Below are positions 44,206 through 53,161 of a DNA stretch of 64,000 bases, one piece after another (within the stretch, counting starts at the first letter, position 1; every line of letters starts with the position of its first letter). A program made the translations under genes and the position numbers. The DNA comes from Litoribaculum gwangyangense (GTDB taxonomy: Bacteria > Bacteroidota > Bacteroidia > Flavobacteriales > Flavobacteriaceae), in assembly GCF_039543505.1 (NCBI RefSeq), contig NZ_BAABJW010000001.1, positions 62,001 to 126,000 of the forward strand. The letters run 5' to 3'. The notes beneath the pieces were generated by a model. It worked only from the letters and a program-made list of their open reading frames with translations. It had not been told where the DNA came from and did no database searches.

Positions 44206-44988
44206 TTAGAGTGTAATTCTGGTAAAATTATCATTTTCTTGGGTCAACATGGATATATTTCCCATATTAATTGTTTTTACTCCATTTTTCAGCGCATCAA
44301 AACAGTTTTCTAATTTAGGCAACATACCATCAGCTATGATGCCCTCGTCCAATAATTCCTTGTATAGTTTTGAATTGATGTGCTTTACAACTGAATTTTT
44401 GTTTTTAATATCTTTTAAAACCCCATGTAATTCAAAGCAATAATAAATGGACGTTTCGTAAATTTCACTCATCCCTATAGCTAATTGCGAAGTAACCGTA
44501 TCTGCGTTAGTGTTTAACAATTGTCCTTTACCATCATGTGTTATTGCACAAAATACAGGGATAAAATTAGCATCAAGCAATTTGTTGATTGATTTGTTAG
44601 CTACTTCTTTTACATCACCCACAAAACCGAAATCGATATCTTTTACTGGTCGTTTATCAGAAAGGATACTATTGGCATCTGCACCCGTTAAACCAATGGC
44701 ATCAATGTGTAATGCTTGCAGTTTTGCCACTATATTTTTATTTACCAAGCCACCATAAACCATCGTTATTACCTCTAAGGTTTCGGCATCGGTAATGCGT
44801 CTGCCATTCACCATATGGGATTCTATGCCCAATTTTGAAGCTATGGCAGTAGCTCGCTTTCCACCTCCATGCACCAAAATTTTCTTGCCATCTAAATTTG
44901 AAAACAACTTAAGAAAATCATCCAACGCGGTATCATCTTCGATGATGTTTCCTCCAATTTTTACTATGGAAAGTTTTTCTTTAAGCAT
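44206..44988 (-). CDS. argB: N-acylglutamate kinase (ArgB)
   Basis: Phosphorylates N-acetylglutamate (or the succinyl analogue). The 260 residues carry the amino-acid-kinase motifs KIGGNIIED, LVHGGGKRAT and GLTGADAN, and NTNADTVTSQLA near the nucleotide site. There is no long N-terminal helix of the arginine-inhibited hexameric type, so direct arginine feedback at this enzyme looks unlikely. It overlaps argF' by eight bases. Confidence 0.94.
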   Translation of the reverse strand: MLKEKLSIVKIGGNIIEDDTALDDFLKLFSNLDGKKILVHGGGKRATAIASKLGIESHMVNGRRITDAETLEVITMVYGGLVNKNIVAKLQALHIDAIGLTGADANSILSDKRPVKDIDFGFVGDVKEVANKSINKLLDANFIPVFCAITHDGKGQLLNTNADTVTSQLAIGMSEIYETSIYYCFELHGVLKDIKNKNSVVKHINSKLYKELLDEGIIADGMLPKLENCFDALKNGVKTINMGNISMLTQENDNFTRITL

Positions 44989-45919
44989 TTTCTAATATTT
45001 TTTTCAACACCAATTGCGCTGCGAATGTTCTATTATTGGCCTGTTGAATAACTATCGAACTATCACTGTCTAGAACCGCATCTTCAACAATTACATTACG
45101 TCTTACAGGTAAACAATGCATAAACTTGGCATTCCCCAATTTTTCTTTGGTAATCATCCAATTGGGGTCGGTATTTAATATTTGCCCGTAGCTTTCATAA
45201 GAGCTCCAGTTTTTTACATAAACAAAATCGGCATTTTTAAATGCTTCTTCTTGATTGTGTATTATTGACGTTTTTCCGGTTATCTCCGGGTTCAAATTAT
45301 AGCATTCAGGGTTGGTAATCACAAACTCAACATCCATTTTTTGCATGGCTTGGGTAAAACTATTGGCAACTGCATGCGGTAAAGCCTTGATGTGTGGTGC
45401 CCAACTTAAAACCACTTTTGGTTTTCTGGTTTTTGCATGTTCTGAAATGGTAATCGCATCGGTTAGCCCCTGTAATGGGTGACCAGTGGCACTTTCCATA
45501 TTAACAATAGGCACCGAAGCATATTTTTTGAACGACATCAATACCTGTTCACTTTCGTCTTTAGCTTTATCGTTTAAGGTTGGAAATGCCCTAACCGCTA
45601 TAATATCACAATATTGCGAAACCACTGCGGCGGCTTCTTTAATATGTTCTGCAGTATTCCCGTTCATAACCGTACCATCACCAAACTCGATGCCCCAAGC
45701 ATCTCCTGAAACATTCATCACAATAGGATTCATACCTAAATTCAATGCGGCTTTTTGAGTACTCAAACGGGTACGTAAGCTTGAATTAAAAAATAACAAC
45801 CCTAGGGTTTTATTTCTTCCTAATTCAATATATTTCAGTGGATTTTTCTTTAATTCCTTAGCTTCTTCAATCCAAGAATTAATATTATCTATATCGTTTA
45901 TTGAAATATAATGATCCAT
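44981..45919 (-). CDS. argF': N-acylornithine carbamoyltransferase ArgF'
   Basis: Carbamoylates an N-acylated ornithine to N-acylcitrulline, in place of the usual OTCase. The 312 residues show the carbamoyl-phosphate motif FFNSSLRTR (43-51), the ESATGHPLQ loop and HCLPVRRN. The sequence is close to the Bacteroides succinylornithine enzyme. Position 90 of the specificity loop (NGNTAEHIKEAA) is Ala, whereas Pro90 marks the succinyl enzyme and Glu the acetyl enzyme of Xanthomonas. The acyl group cannot be decided from sequence. Confidence 0.93.
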   Translation of the reverse strand: MDHYISINDIDNINSWIEEAKELKKNPLKYIELGRNKTLGLLFFNSSLRTRLSTQKAALNLGMNPIVMNVSGDAWGIEFGDGTVMNGNTAEHIKEAAAVVSQYCDIIAVRAFPTLNDKAKDESEQVLMSFKKYASVPIVNMESATGHPLQGLTDAITISEHAKTRKPKVVLSWAPHIKALPHAVANSFTQAMQKMDVEFVITNPECYNLNPEITGKTSIIHNQEEAFKNADFVYVKNWSSYESYGQILNTDPNWMITKEKLGNAKFMHCLPVRRNVIVEDAVLDSDSSIVIQQANNRTFAAQLVLKKILENA

Positions 45920-45925
45920 TTATTT

Positions 45926-46690
45926 CTATTTTATTCTAGTGTAGGGTTGTTTGTTTTCAAAAGCATTTAAAATGAAATGATCTTCCAAACCGTTCACAAT
46001 CCAAGTTTCAATATGGGCGTTTTTTGCTAATGATGCTGCTTCTATTTTTGATTGCATACCACCGCTACCATGTGATGATTTAGAATTGACTATTTGCTCT
46101 TTCAATGTATTGAAATCTTCAACAATTTCAATGGTTCTTGGAAAACCATTCTCCATAGATTCTTTGGTATAAATACCATTTGTGTTGGTTGCAATAATGA
46201 ATAAATCGGCTTTTAGAAGTGATGCTGTAAGTGCTCCAAGTTTATCATTATCACCAAATTTTATTTCATCGGTAGCCACCGTATCGTTTTCATTAATTAT
46301 AGGAATGTAATTGTTGTTTACCAAAACATTAATGGTATTTACAATATTGGTTTTACTTTCCTCTTTTTCAAAATCGGAATAAGACAATAAACACTGCGAA
46401 GTCAATAAACCGTACTCCCTAAAAATTTCTTGATAGATACGTATTAAGTGTGGTTGACCTATAGAAGCCAGGGCTTGTTTAACAAATACATCTTCTTGCT
46501 TGCTTTCCAACTTTACAAACTGTTTTGCCACCGCAATAGCACCAGAACTTACAATAATAAACTCGCAAGTGTCTTTAAGTTTTGCTATTTGGTTGGCAAT
46601 ATCTTCAATTTTACCTCTGGAAATATTATCAGTTTCCTTGGTAAGTGTATTGGAGCCAACTTTTAGTAATATGCGTTTTTTTCTTTGCAT
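45926..46690 (-). CDS. proB: Glutamate 5-kinase, without PUA domain
   Basis: First step of proline synthesis. The 254 residues form the amino-acid-kinase domain only (LKVGSNTLT, VSSGAIAV, NENDTVATDEIKFGDND, GSGGMQSKI). The C-terminal PUA domain of the E. coli type (367 residues) is missing, as in several other bacteria. It is six bases before argF' in the operon and is followed upstream by proA, so glutamate is fed to both proline and arginine. Confidence 0.93.
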   Translation of the reverse strand: MQRKKRILLKVGSNTLTKETDNISRGKIEDIANQIAKLKDTCEFIIVSSGAIAVAKQFVKLESKQEDVFVKQALASIGQPHLIRIYQEIFREYGLLTSQCLLSYSDFEKEESKTNIVNTINVLVNNNYIPIINENDTVATDEIKFGDNDKLGALTASLLKADLFIIATNTNGIYTKESMENGFPRTIEIVEDFNTLKEQIVNSKSSHGSGGMQSKIEAASLAKNAHIETWIVNGLEDHFILNAFENKQPYTRIK

Positions 46691-46691
46691 G

Positions 46692-47888
46692 TTATCTTAT
46701 TTGTCCGTTACCATAAACATACCATTTATTGGTTACCAAATGTTGTAACCCAATAGGTCCCCGTTGATGCAATTTATCAGTACTAATGGCCAATTCGCCA
46801 CCCAAACCTAGTTGACTTCCGTCGGTAAATCGCGTGGATGCATTTTGGTAAACTGCGGCAGAATCAACATTTTCCATAAAGGATTTTGCCTCCGTATCAT
46901 TTTTTGTAATGATGGATGCCGAATGCCCTCCTGAATATTTATTGATTTTTGTGATGGCATCTTGAGTTGAATCAACTTCACCAACTACAATTTTGTAGTC
47001 TAAAAACTCTTCATACCAAATGTCATCGGATTTGATGGCTTCAATATAATAGTTCTTAGAGATGGTTTCATCTCCTAAAATTTCTACATTATGTGCTTTT
47101 AAATTTGAAATCAACGTGTTTATAAAATCTTCTTTGTTAGGAAGATTTTTATCAATCAACACTTTATCCAAGGCATTACACGCTGAAATTTTCGCTGTTT
47201 TGGCATTGATAATCACTTTCAAGGCCATCTCTAAATCGGCTTCTTTTTCAATAAACACAAAGTTATTACCACGACCACTGACTATTACGGGGCAATTGGC
47301 ATGCTGCTTTACAAAAGCAATTAATTGTTCACCACCACGAGGCACTATTAAATCTACTTTTTGGGTTGGGTTTTCCAAAAATTCTTGGGTTTCGGTTCGG
47401 TTAAACTGCAAATATTCCACCCAACTAGTTGAGGCATTTTCTTCTTTTAAAGCTTGGTGCCATAACTCCACAATTTTTAAGTTGGAGCACAAAGATTCCT
47501 TACCGCCCTTCAACAAAATTTTATTACCAGATTTAAAAGCAATTCCAGCAGCTTCTACCGTTACATCGGGTCTTGATTCATAAATGATTAATACCGTTCC
47601 AAAGGAAGAGGTTTTGTTGTAAACCTGTAAACCATTGTCGTGTTTAAAACTAAAAAGTTCTACACCAATAGGATCGTTTTGTGATGCTAGATGTGTCACA
47701 GACTTTATCATCTCATCCACTTTGGAATTATCAACTTTCAATCGGTCGTACATAGATATGTCATCGCCTTTGTAAGCTTCTAAATCCTTTTTATTAATTT
47801 CAATAATGGCTTTCCTTTCTTTTTGTAAAAGTGATGCCATTTTTAGTAACACGGCATTTCGTTTTTCAATAGATAGTAAAGTGTTCAT
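46692..47888 (-). CDS. proA: Glutamate-5-semialdehyde dehydrogenase
   Basis: Reduces glutamyl-5-phosphate to the semialdehyde. It has 398 residues with the catalytic Cys in SACNALDKVL and IVPRGGEQLIAFV. MNTLLSIEKRNAVL at 47888 was taken as the start, because it matches the family N-terminus; an in-frame Met seven codons upstream is possible. proB begins one base after its stop. Confidence 0.95.
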   Translation of the reverse strand: MNTLLSIEKRNAVLLKMASLLQKERKAIIEINKKDLEAYKGDDISMYDRLKVDNSKVDEMIKSVTHLASQNDPIGVELFSFKHDNGLQVYNKTSSFGTVLIIYESRPDVTVEAAGIAFKSGNKILLKGGKESLCSNLKIVELWHQALKEENASTSWVEYLQFNRTETQEFLENPTQKVDLIVPRGGEQLIAFVKQHANCPVIVSGRGNNFVFIEKEADLEMALKVIINAKTAKISACNALDKVLIDKNLPNKEDFINTLISNLKAHNVEILGDETISKNYYIEAIKSDDIWYEEFLDYKIVVGEVDSTQDAITKINKYSGGHSASIITKNDTEAKSFMENVDSAAVYQNASTRFTDGSQLGLGGELAISTDKLHQRGPIGLQHLVTNKWYVYGNGQIR

Positions 47889-47974
47889 TTTTCTTGTTGT
47901 TATATACATAATGGTTACTCAACAAACTATTAAGTTCATACCCGATTATGAATTTATAATTTTATCCTAAACTT

Positions 47975-49099
47975 TTAGAGTACTTGTTTTAAAGCATCAA
48001 AAAACTGATCGATATGTTCTTTTTTTAAGGTTAATGGCGGTAAAATCCTTATGAGTTTCTTATTTGAAGCACCACCTGTAAAAATATGATGCTCGTAAAT
48101 GAGTTTTTTTCTGAGGTCTCCCACTTCAAAATCGAATTCCAAGCCTAGCATTAAACCTCTACCCTTGATATTTTTTATCTGTGGAATGGTTTTAGCTTTT
48201 GAAATGAAATATTCAGACATTTCATTGACGTTATCCATTAATTTTTCTTCTTCAATGGTATTTAAAACCGCTAAACCCGCAGCGCAGGCCAAATGATTAC
48301 CACCGAATGTAGTCCCCAACATACCATGTTTTGCTTCAATGTCAGGATGAATTAAAATGCCGCCAATAGGAAAACCATTACCCATTCCTTTGGCAATGGA
48401 AATAATATCAGGGGTTACGTTGTAATGCTGAAACGCAAAGAATTTGCCCGAACGCCCGTAGCCTGCTTGCACCTCATCGGCAACAAACATGGTGTTGTTT
48501 GCTTTACACAGCGCATATACTTGTTCAAAAAAGTCCTTTGTACCTTGGTCCAGCCCACCAACACCTTGAATAAACTCTACAATTACAGCACAAACATCGC
48601 CTTTCTCCAATTCTGCTTTTACGCCTAAAATATCATTAAGCTCTAAAATAGTAACTTTTTGTTGAGCATTGATGGGTGCCACAATATTAGGATTATCGGT
48701 AACAGCAACCGCCGCCGAAGTACGTCCATGAAAACTATTTTTAAAAGCTACAACCCGCGCTTTTCCCGTTTTAAACGATGCTAATTTCAATGCATTTTCA
48801 TTTGCTTCAGCACCTGAATTGCACAAGAATAATTCAAAACCATGACATCCAGAAAGCGATTCAATTTTATCAGCTAACTCAACCTGTAAAGGGTTTTGAA
48901 TAGCATTGGAATAAAAACCCAAAGCTTTAACTTGACTTGTAACCGCCTCTACGTAGTTTGGATGTGCATGCCCAATGGAAATTACAGCATGACCTCCATA
49001 AAGGTCTAAATATTCTGTACCTAGTTCGTCGTAAACATGAACATCTTTACCAGAAACTGGAGTTACATTATATAATGGATAAACGTCAAATAATGGCAT
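47975..49099 (-). CDS. argD: N-acylornithine aminotransferase
   Basis: PLP enzyme that converts N-acylglutamate semialdehyde to N-acylornithine. The 374 residues contain DVYPLYNV at the start, NSGAEANENALKLA, and the cofactor Lys in SIAKGMGNGFPIGG after VADEVQAGYGR. It is two bases from proC in the operon, with 86 bases to proA downstream. Confidence 0.95.
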   Translation of the reverse strand: MPLFDVYPLYNVTPVSGKDVHVYDELGTEYLDLYGGHAVISIGHAHPNYVEAVTSQVKALGFYSNAIQNPLQVELADKIESLSGCHGFELFLCNSGAEANENALKLASFKTGKARVVAFKNSFHGRTSAAVAVTDNPNIVAPINAQQKVTILELNDILGVKAELEKGDVCAVIVEFIQGVGGLDQGTKDFFEQVYALCKANNTMFVADEVQAGYGRSGKFFAFQHYNVTPDIISIAKGMGNGFPIGGILIHPDIEAKHGMLGTTFGGNHLACAAGLAVLNTIEEEKLMDNVNEMSEYFISKAKTIPQIKNIKGRGLMLGLEFDFEVGDLRKKLIYEHHIFTGGASNKKLIRILPPLTLKKEHIDQFFDALKQVL

Positions 49100-49100
49100 T

Positions 49101-49895
49101 TTAAGTTTTTTTAATTTGATTTATTTTCTCGAAAGAAGCCACTAATCCTTGAATCAAAGCAGAGCTTAAACCTTGATGTTCCATAGCATTTAATCCTTCA
49201 ATGGTGCATCCACTTGGCGTGGTTACACGGTCTATTTCCTGTTCTGGATGTCTTCCAGATTCTATCAATAAACTGGCAGCACCAAAACACGTTTGAGTAG
49301 CCAATTGATGAGCTTCATGGGCTTCAAAACCTAATTGGATAGCCCCTTGAGTTGTTGCACGTACAAGGCGCATCCAAAAGGCAATACCACTAGCGCAAAT
49401 TACGGTAGCCGCTTGGATGTGTTCTTCCGGAATTACCATGGTAGTTCCCAACTGATTAAATATTTTTTTGGCTAAATCCATCTTACTCTCTCCCTTGGTA
49501 TTGGCTGCTAAACAGGTCATGGATTTTCCAATGGAAATGGCTGTATTGGGCATAACGCGTATTATGTTTTTATCACTTCCAATGATGCTTTCAATTTTAG
49601 AGATCTCAAAACCTGCTGCTACCGACATAACAACATGTTGATCTATAATACTTGGAGAAACCGTTTCTAAAACCTTTTCAATATGCCTAGGCTGTAAAGC
49701 AAAAATTAAAATATCAGATTCTTTAACTGCCAAAACATTATCGTTAGTGATGGTGACATACTCTTCATCATTAAACATACTGAGTGCCGATGTATTTTTA
49801 TCGGTTAGATACAATGATGTAAATGTCTTGTTTTTTATGAGTCCTTTGGCGATAGAACTTCCTAAGTTGCCGGTTCCTATGATGGCTATTTTCAT
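49101..49895 (-). CDS. proC: Pyrroline-5-carboxylate reductase
   Basis: Final step of proline synthesis. The 264 residues start IAIIGTGNLGSSIA (NADPH fold), with RVMPNTAISIG and the C-terminal dimer segment TTPSGCTIEGLNAMEHQG. It lies between argC and argD, so all three proline genes (proC, proA, proB) are interleaved with arginine genes. Confidence 0.96.
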   Translation of the reverse strand: MKIAIIGTGNLGSSIAKGLIKNKTFTSLYLTDKNTSALSMFNDEEYVTITNDNVLAVKESDILIFALQPRHIEKVLETVSPSIIDQHVVMSVAAGFEISKIESIIGSDKNIIRVMPNTAISIGKSMTCLAANTKGESKMDLAKKIFNQLGTTMVIPEEHIQAATVICASGIAFWMRLVRATTQGAIQLGFEAHEAHQLATQTCFGAASLLIESGRHPEQEIDRVTTPSGCTIEGLNAMEHQGLSSALIQGLVASFEKINQIKKT

Positions 49896-49906
49896 TTCCC
49901 TTGTTT

Positions 49907-50884
49907 TTAAAAATATGTTGCCTTTAATTGCAATCCTGTTGTTTCATCTAGACCAAACATTAAATTCATATTTTGAATAGCCTGACCAGACGCTCCTTTT
50001 AATAAATTATCAATAATACTGGTTATTAGTAATTTACCATGATGCTTATGTAAATGAATTAAACAATTATTGGTGTTTACCACTTGCTTTAAATGCAGTA
50101 CTTCATCTGAAACAAATGTGAATTTAGCGTCTTTGTAAAATGCCTTGTAAATAGAATTGGCTTGGTCCAAAGAACCATCAAAATCAGTATAAAGCGTTGC
50201 AAAAATACCTCTTGAAAAATTACCTCGATTGGGCATAAAAAGGATTTCTGAGGAATAGCTTTTTTGCAAATGCTTAACCGATTGATTGATTTCCCCTAAA
50301 TGCTGATGCGTGAAAGGTTTGTAATATGAAAAATTATTATCACGCCAAGGAAAATGAGAGGTTTCAGACAATGAAGTTCCTGCCCCAGTTGCCCCCGTTA
50401 CGGCATTTACATGTACATCTTTTTTCAATAAATTTGAATGAGCCAATGGTAACAAGGCCAACTGAATAGCTGTTGCAAAACAACCTGGATTAGCTATATA
50501 ATTAGCTTTTTTTATGGATTCCTTATGCAATTCCGGTAATCCGTAGGTAAAGGTTTTCCCATTAAAAACTTTATCTTTTTCTAGTCTAAAGTCGTTCCCT
50601 AAATCAATGATATTGGTGTTATCTGAAAAGGTATTACCAGACAAAAATTTAATCGAGTTACCATGTCCTAAACACAAAAACAGCACATCAACATCTTGAT
50701 TTACTTTATTGGTAAACTTTAAATCCAAACTACCTATCAAGTCTTGATGCACCTTACTAATTTTGTTCCCAGCGTTACTGGTACTGTAAACAAAATCTAT
50801 TTTAGCTTCAGGGTGGTTAATCAAAAGTCTTATCAATTCGCCTGCTGTGTAACCTGCACCACCTATAATGCCAACTTTAATCAT
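49907..50884 (-). CDS. argC: N-acyl-gamma-glutamyl-phosphate reductase
   Basis: Reduces the acylglutamyl phosphate made by ArgB. The 325 residues contain GIIGGAGYTAGELIRLL and the catalytic Cys in NPGCFATA. Its start overlaps the argG stop by eight bases. The adjacent conserved segments (FMPNRGNFSRGI) fit ArgC. Confidence 0.96.
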   Translation of the reverse strand: MIKVGIIGGAGYTAGELIRLLINHPEAKIDFVYSTSNAGNKISKVHQDLIGSLDLKFTNKVNQDVDVLFLCLGHGNSIKFLSGNTFSDNTNIIDLGNDFRLEKDKVFNGKTFTYGLPELHKESIKKANYIANPGCFATAIQLALLPLAHSNLLKKDVHVNAVTGATGAGTSLSETSHFPWRDNNFSYYKPFTHQHLGEINQSVKHLQKSYSSEILFMPNRGNFSRGIFATLYTDFDGSLDQANSIYKAFYKDAKFTFVSDEVLHLKQVVNTNNCLIHLHKHHGKLLITSIIDNLLKGASGQAIQNMNLMFGLDETTGLQLKATYF

Positions 50885-52064
50885 CGCTATTTGAATTTAC
50901 TTGTTGGTATATTTTATTTTGGTTTCCGAAAATTTTAATAAACCCTTTTGCTTCATCTGCAGTCCAACCTTTATTTTCTTCACCATAGCTTCCAAACTTC
51001 GCACTCATTAAATCGTGTTTTGATGAAATACCATCCAAACTAAAGTGGTAAGGTTTTAAAGTGACTGTTACATCTCCAGAAACTTTATCTTGGCTACTTT
51101 GCAAAAAGGCTTCCATGTTTCGCATTACAGGATCCAAATACTGCCCTTCATGCAAATGCATACCGTAAAAACTGGCTATGTATTCCTTATGTTGTAATTG
51201 CCATTTGGTTAGGGTATGTTTCTCTAAAAGATGATGTGCTTTAATGGTGATTAATGCCGCCGGTGCCTCAAAACCAACACGACCTTTTATGCCTACAATG
51301 GTGTCGCCCACATGAATATCTCTACCTATGGCATATGCTGAAGCTAAATTATTTAGGGTCTCAATATTGATTTCTGGTTCATTTTCAACACCATTTACTG
51401 CAACTAGTTCACCTTTTTTAAAAGTTAATTTAACTTTTTCCTCTTCAGCATGCTTAACCTGAGAAGGGTAAGCTTCTTCTGGTAAAGGTTTATCCGAAGT
51501 TAATGTTTCAGAGCCTCCAACACTCGTGCCCCACAACCCTTTATTGACAGAATATTTAGCTTTTTCCCAAGACATATCGATACCATTTGTTTTCAGGTAA
51601 TCTATCTCTTGTTGCCTAGTTAATTTTTCGTCTCTAATGGGTGTGATAATTTTAATATTTGGTGCCAATGTTTGGAAAATCATATCAAAACGTACTTGGT
51701 CATTTCCGGCACCCGTACTACCGTGAGCTATATATTCGGCATCAATACTTTTTGCATATTCGATAATTTCAATAGCTTGAATGATACGCTCTGCACTTAC
51801 CGATAAAGGATACGTATTGTTTTTAAGTACATTTCCAAATATTAAATACTTAACTACTTTATTGTAAAAAGTTGCCACTGCATCAATATTCTTATAGGTT
51901 GAAACACCCATTTTATAAGCATTCGTTTCAATTTTATCAATTTCAGCTTTCGTAAAACCCCCAGTATTAACACTAACAGCATGTACCTCATATTTTTTTG
52001 ATAAGCTAACTGCACAATACGAGGTGTCTAATCCGCCACTATAAGCTATAACTAATTTTTTCAT
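50877..52064 (-). CDS. argG: Argininosuccinate synthase
   Basis: Joins citrulline and aspartate with ATP. The 395 residues start with the PP-loop AYSGGLDTSYC and contain HGSTGAGNDQVRFD and KYSVNKGLWGTSVGG. It follows the GNAT gene by three bases and overlaps argC. Confidence 0.97.
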   Translation of the reverse strand: MKKLVIAYSGGLDTSYCAVSLSKKYEVHAVSVNTGGFTKAEIDKIETNAYKMGVSTYKNIDAVATFYNKVVKYLIFGNVLKNNTYPLSVSAERIIQAIEIIEYAKSIDAEYIAHGSTGAGNDQVRFDMIFQTLAPNIKIITPIRDEKLTRQQEIDYLKTNGIDMSWEKAKYSVNKGLWGTSVGGSETLTSDKPLPEEAYPSQVKHAEEEKVKLTFKKGELVAVNGVENEPEINIETLNNLASAYAIGRDIHVGDTIVGIKGRVGFEAPAALITIKAHHLLEKHTLTKWQLQHKEYIASFYGMHLHEGQYLDPVMRNMEAFLQSSQDKVSGDVTVTLKPYHFSLDGISSKHDLMSAKFGSYGEENKGWTADEAKGFIKIFGNQNKIYQQVNSNSDD

Positions 52065-52067
52065 TTT

Positions 52068-52685
52068 TTACTTTTTATCTTTTTTTAAAAACATGGCTTC
52101 TTTGATGTGTTTCAACCTATTGAAAACCTTCTCTTTTACTTTTTTTGTATCTTTTTTATCCTGCTTTTCTGGGTCGTACAACATACCTGTACAAAGGCAC
52201 ATTTTTCTGTTTGTTCGTGTTAAAACATCATAGTTTCTGCAGGTTTGACAACCATCCCAAAAAGTAGGATCATCTGTTAATTCGGAGAATGGCACTGGTT
52301 TATAGCCTAATTCTGTATTCATTTTCATTACTGCTAAACCAGTGGTGATACTGAATACTTTAGCATCTGGAAATTTGGTTCTAGAATGCTCAAATACTTT
52401 GTGTTTAATTTGTCTAGCTAATCCACCACCTCTATAATCTGGGTGAACAATTAATCCTGAATTAGCTACAAATTTACCATGACCCCATTTTTCTATATAA
52501 CAAAATCCAGCAAATTTATCGCCATCTAAAGCGATAACAGCGTTACCATTTTCCATTTTTGTAGCTATATACTCTGGAGTTCTTCTTGCAATTCCTGTAC
52601 CTCTAACCGCTGCAGATTCTGCAATGGTTTCGCAAATAATTTCTGCGTATTTTATATGTGATTTATCGGCTATTACTACCTTCAT
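52068..52685 (-). CDS. GNAT acetyltransferase with Cys-rich tail, probable N-acylglutamate synthase
   Basis: 205 residues: a GNAT domain (residues 1-135) with the acyl-CoA motif GLIVHPDYRGGGLARQ, then a tail with Cys146, Cys149, Cys163 and Cys165 (CxxC-x13-CxC, a possible zinc site) and a very basic end. It heads the arginine operon, in which no argA or argJ is present. The matching Bacteroides gene next to argG has been linked to N-acylglutamate (succinyl) synthesis, to my recollection. I infer that role here; the acyl donor is open. Confidence 0.75.
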   Translation of the reverse strand: MKVVIADKSHIKYAEIICETIAESAAVRGTGIARRTPEYIATKMENGNAVIALDGDKFAGFCYIEKWGHGKFVANSGLIVHPDYRGGGLARQIKHKVFEHSRTKFPDAKVFSITTGLAVMKMNTELGYKPVPFSELTDDPTFWDGCQTCRNYDVLTRTNRKMCLCTGMLYDPEKQDKKDTKKVKEKVFNRLKHIKEAMFLKKDKK

Positions 52686-53102
52686 TTCATAATTTTATAA
52701 GTAATAATTATTTTTTTTGATGGCTGAACTGGACTCACCTAATTCAATAAATGTTAACACACCACTAAGGACGAAGAGAAAATTTATGACGCATGAGATT
52801 ATGGCTATTATTTAAATTAACTAAATTTTGAAATGATATGAAAAAAATTCTAGGCACTTTGAAAAATTAAAATTACGTTTATTGATGCTTTCTTTAGAAG
52901 ATTAAAAGCGGCTACGGGGGTTGCTAGCGGGCAACCTGCGAAACACATAACGTATTTTATTTAAATTTTTCATAATGTAAAGCTATAATTTTATTTTATA
53001 CATGTGATAAAAACCAATATTTTTTTTAAAAAATTATTAATATTTAACAAAATGGAGATATTTTTTATAAATAATGCTAATAATTAGCAAGGTATTTAGA
53101 AT
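52686..53102. other. Gene-free gap between the arginine operon and the sugar cluster, with repeat-like pieces
   Basis: No protein of confidence is seen. An isolated G+C-rich patch (about 52908-52940) contains GGTTGC (52919-52924) paired with GCAACC (52931-52936) around a loop that includes the palindrome GCTAGC. A near-palindrome GCTAAT/ATTAGC lies at 53076-53088. Bases 52745-52800 contain ACACACCACTAAGGACGAAG, which resembles a dispersed intergenic repeat. It probably also holds the arginine operon promoter, but I could not place one. Confidence 0.5.
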
Positions 53103-53136
53103 AAAAAAAGGAGCTCAATAGCTGAACCCCTTTTTT
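53103..53136 (-). terminator. Terminator at the end of the minus-strand sugar operon
   Basis: AAAAAAGG (53104-53111) pairs with CCTTTTTT (53129-53136), with an inner AGCT/AGCT stem (53112-53115 and 53120-53123). On the minus strand it ends in a T-run 26 bases after the DUF1080 stop. The symmetry could stop transcription in both directions. Confidence 0.75.
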
Positions 53137-53161
53137 ACTTAACTATATGAGCCGAAAATTT

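Noticed and set aside
52765..52794. Possible arginine leader peptide (MRHKFSLRP) on the minus strand upstream of the arginine operon
   Set aside because: Only two Arg in nine codons, and no terminator or antiterminator hairpin with a T-run follows it. The same bases look like a dispersed intergenic repeat.
52720..52815. 31-codon plus-strand frame in the gap after the arginine operon
   Set aside because: No recognisable family or coding signal, and it lies in repeat-like sequence; likely chance.
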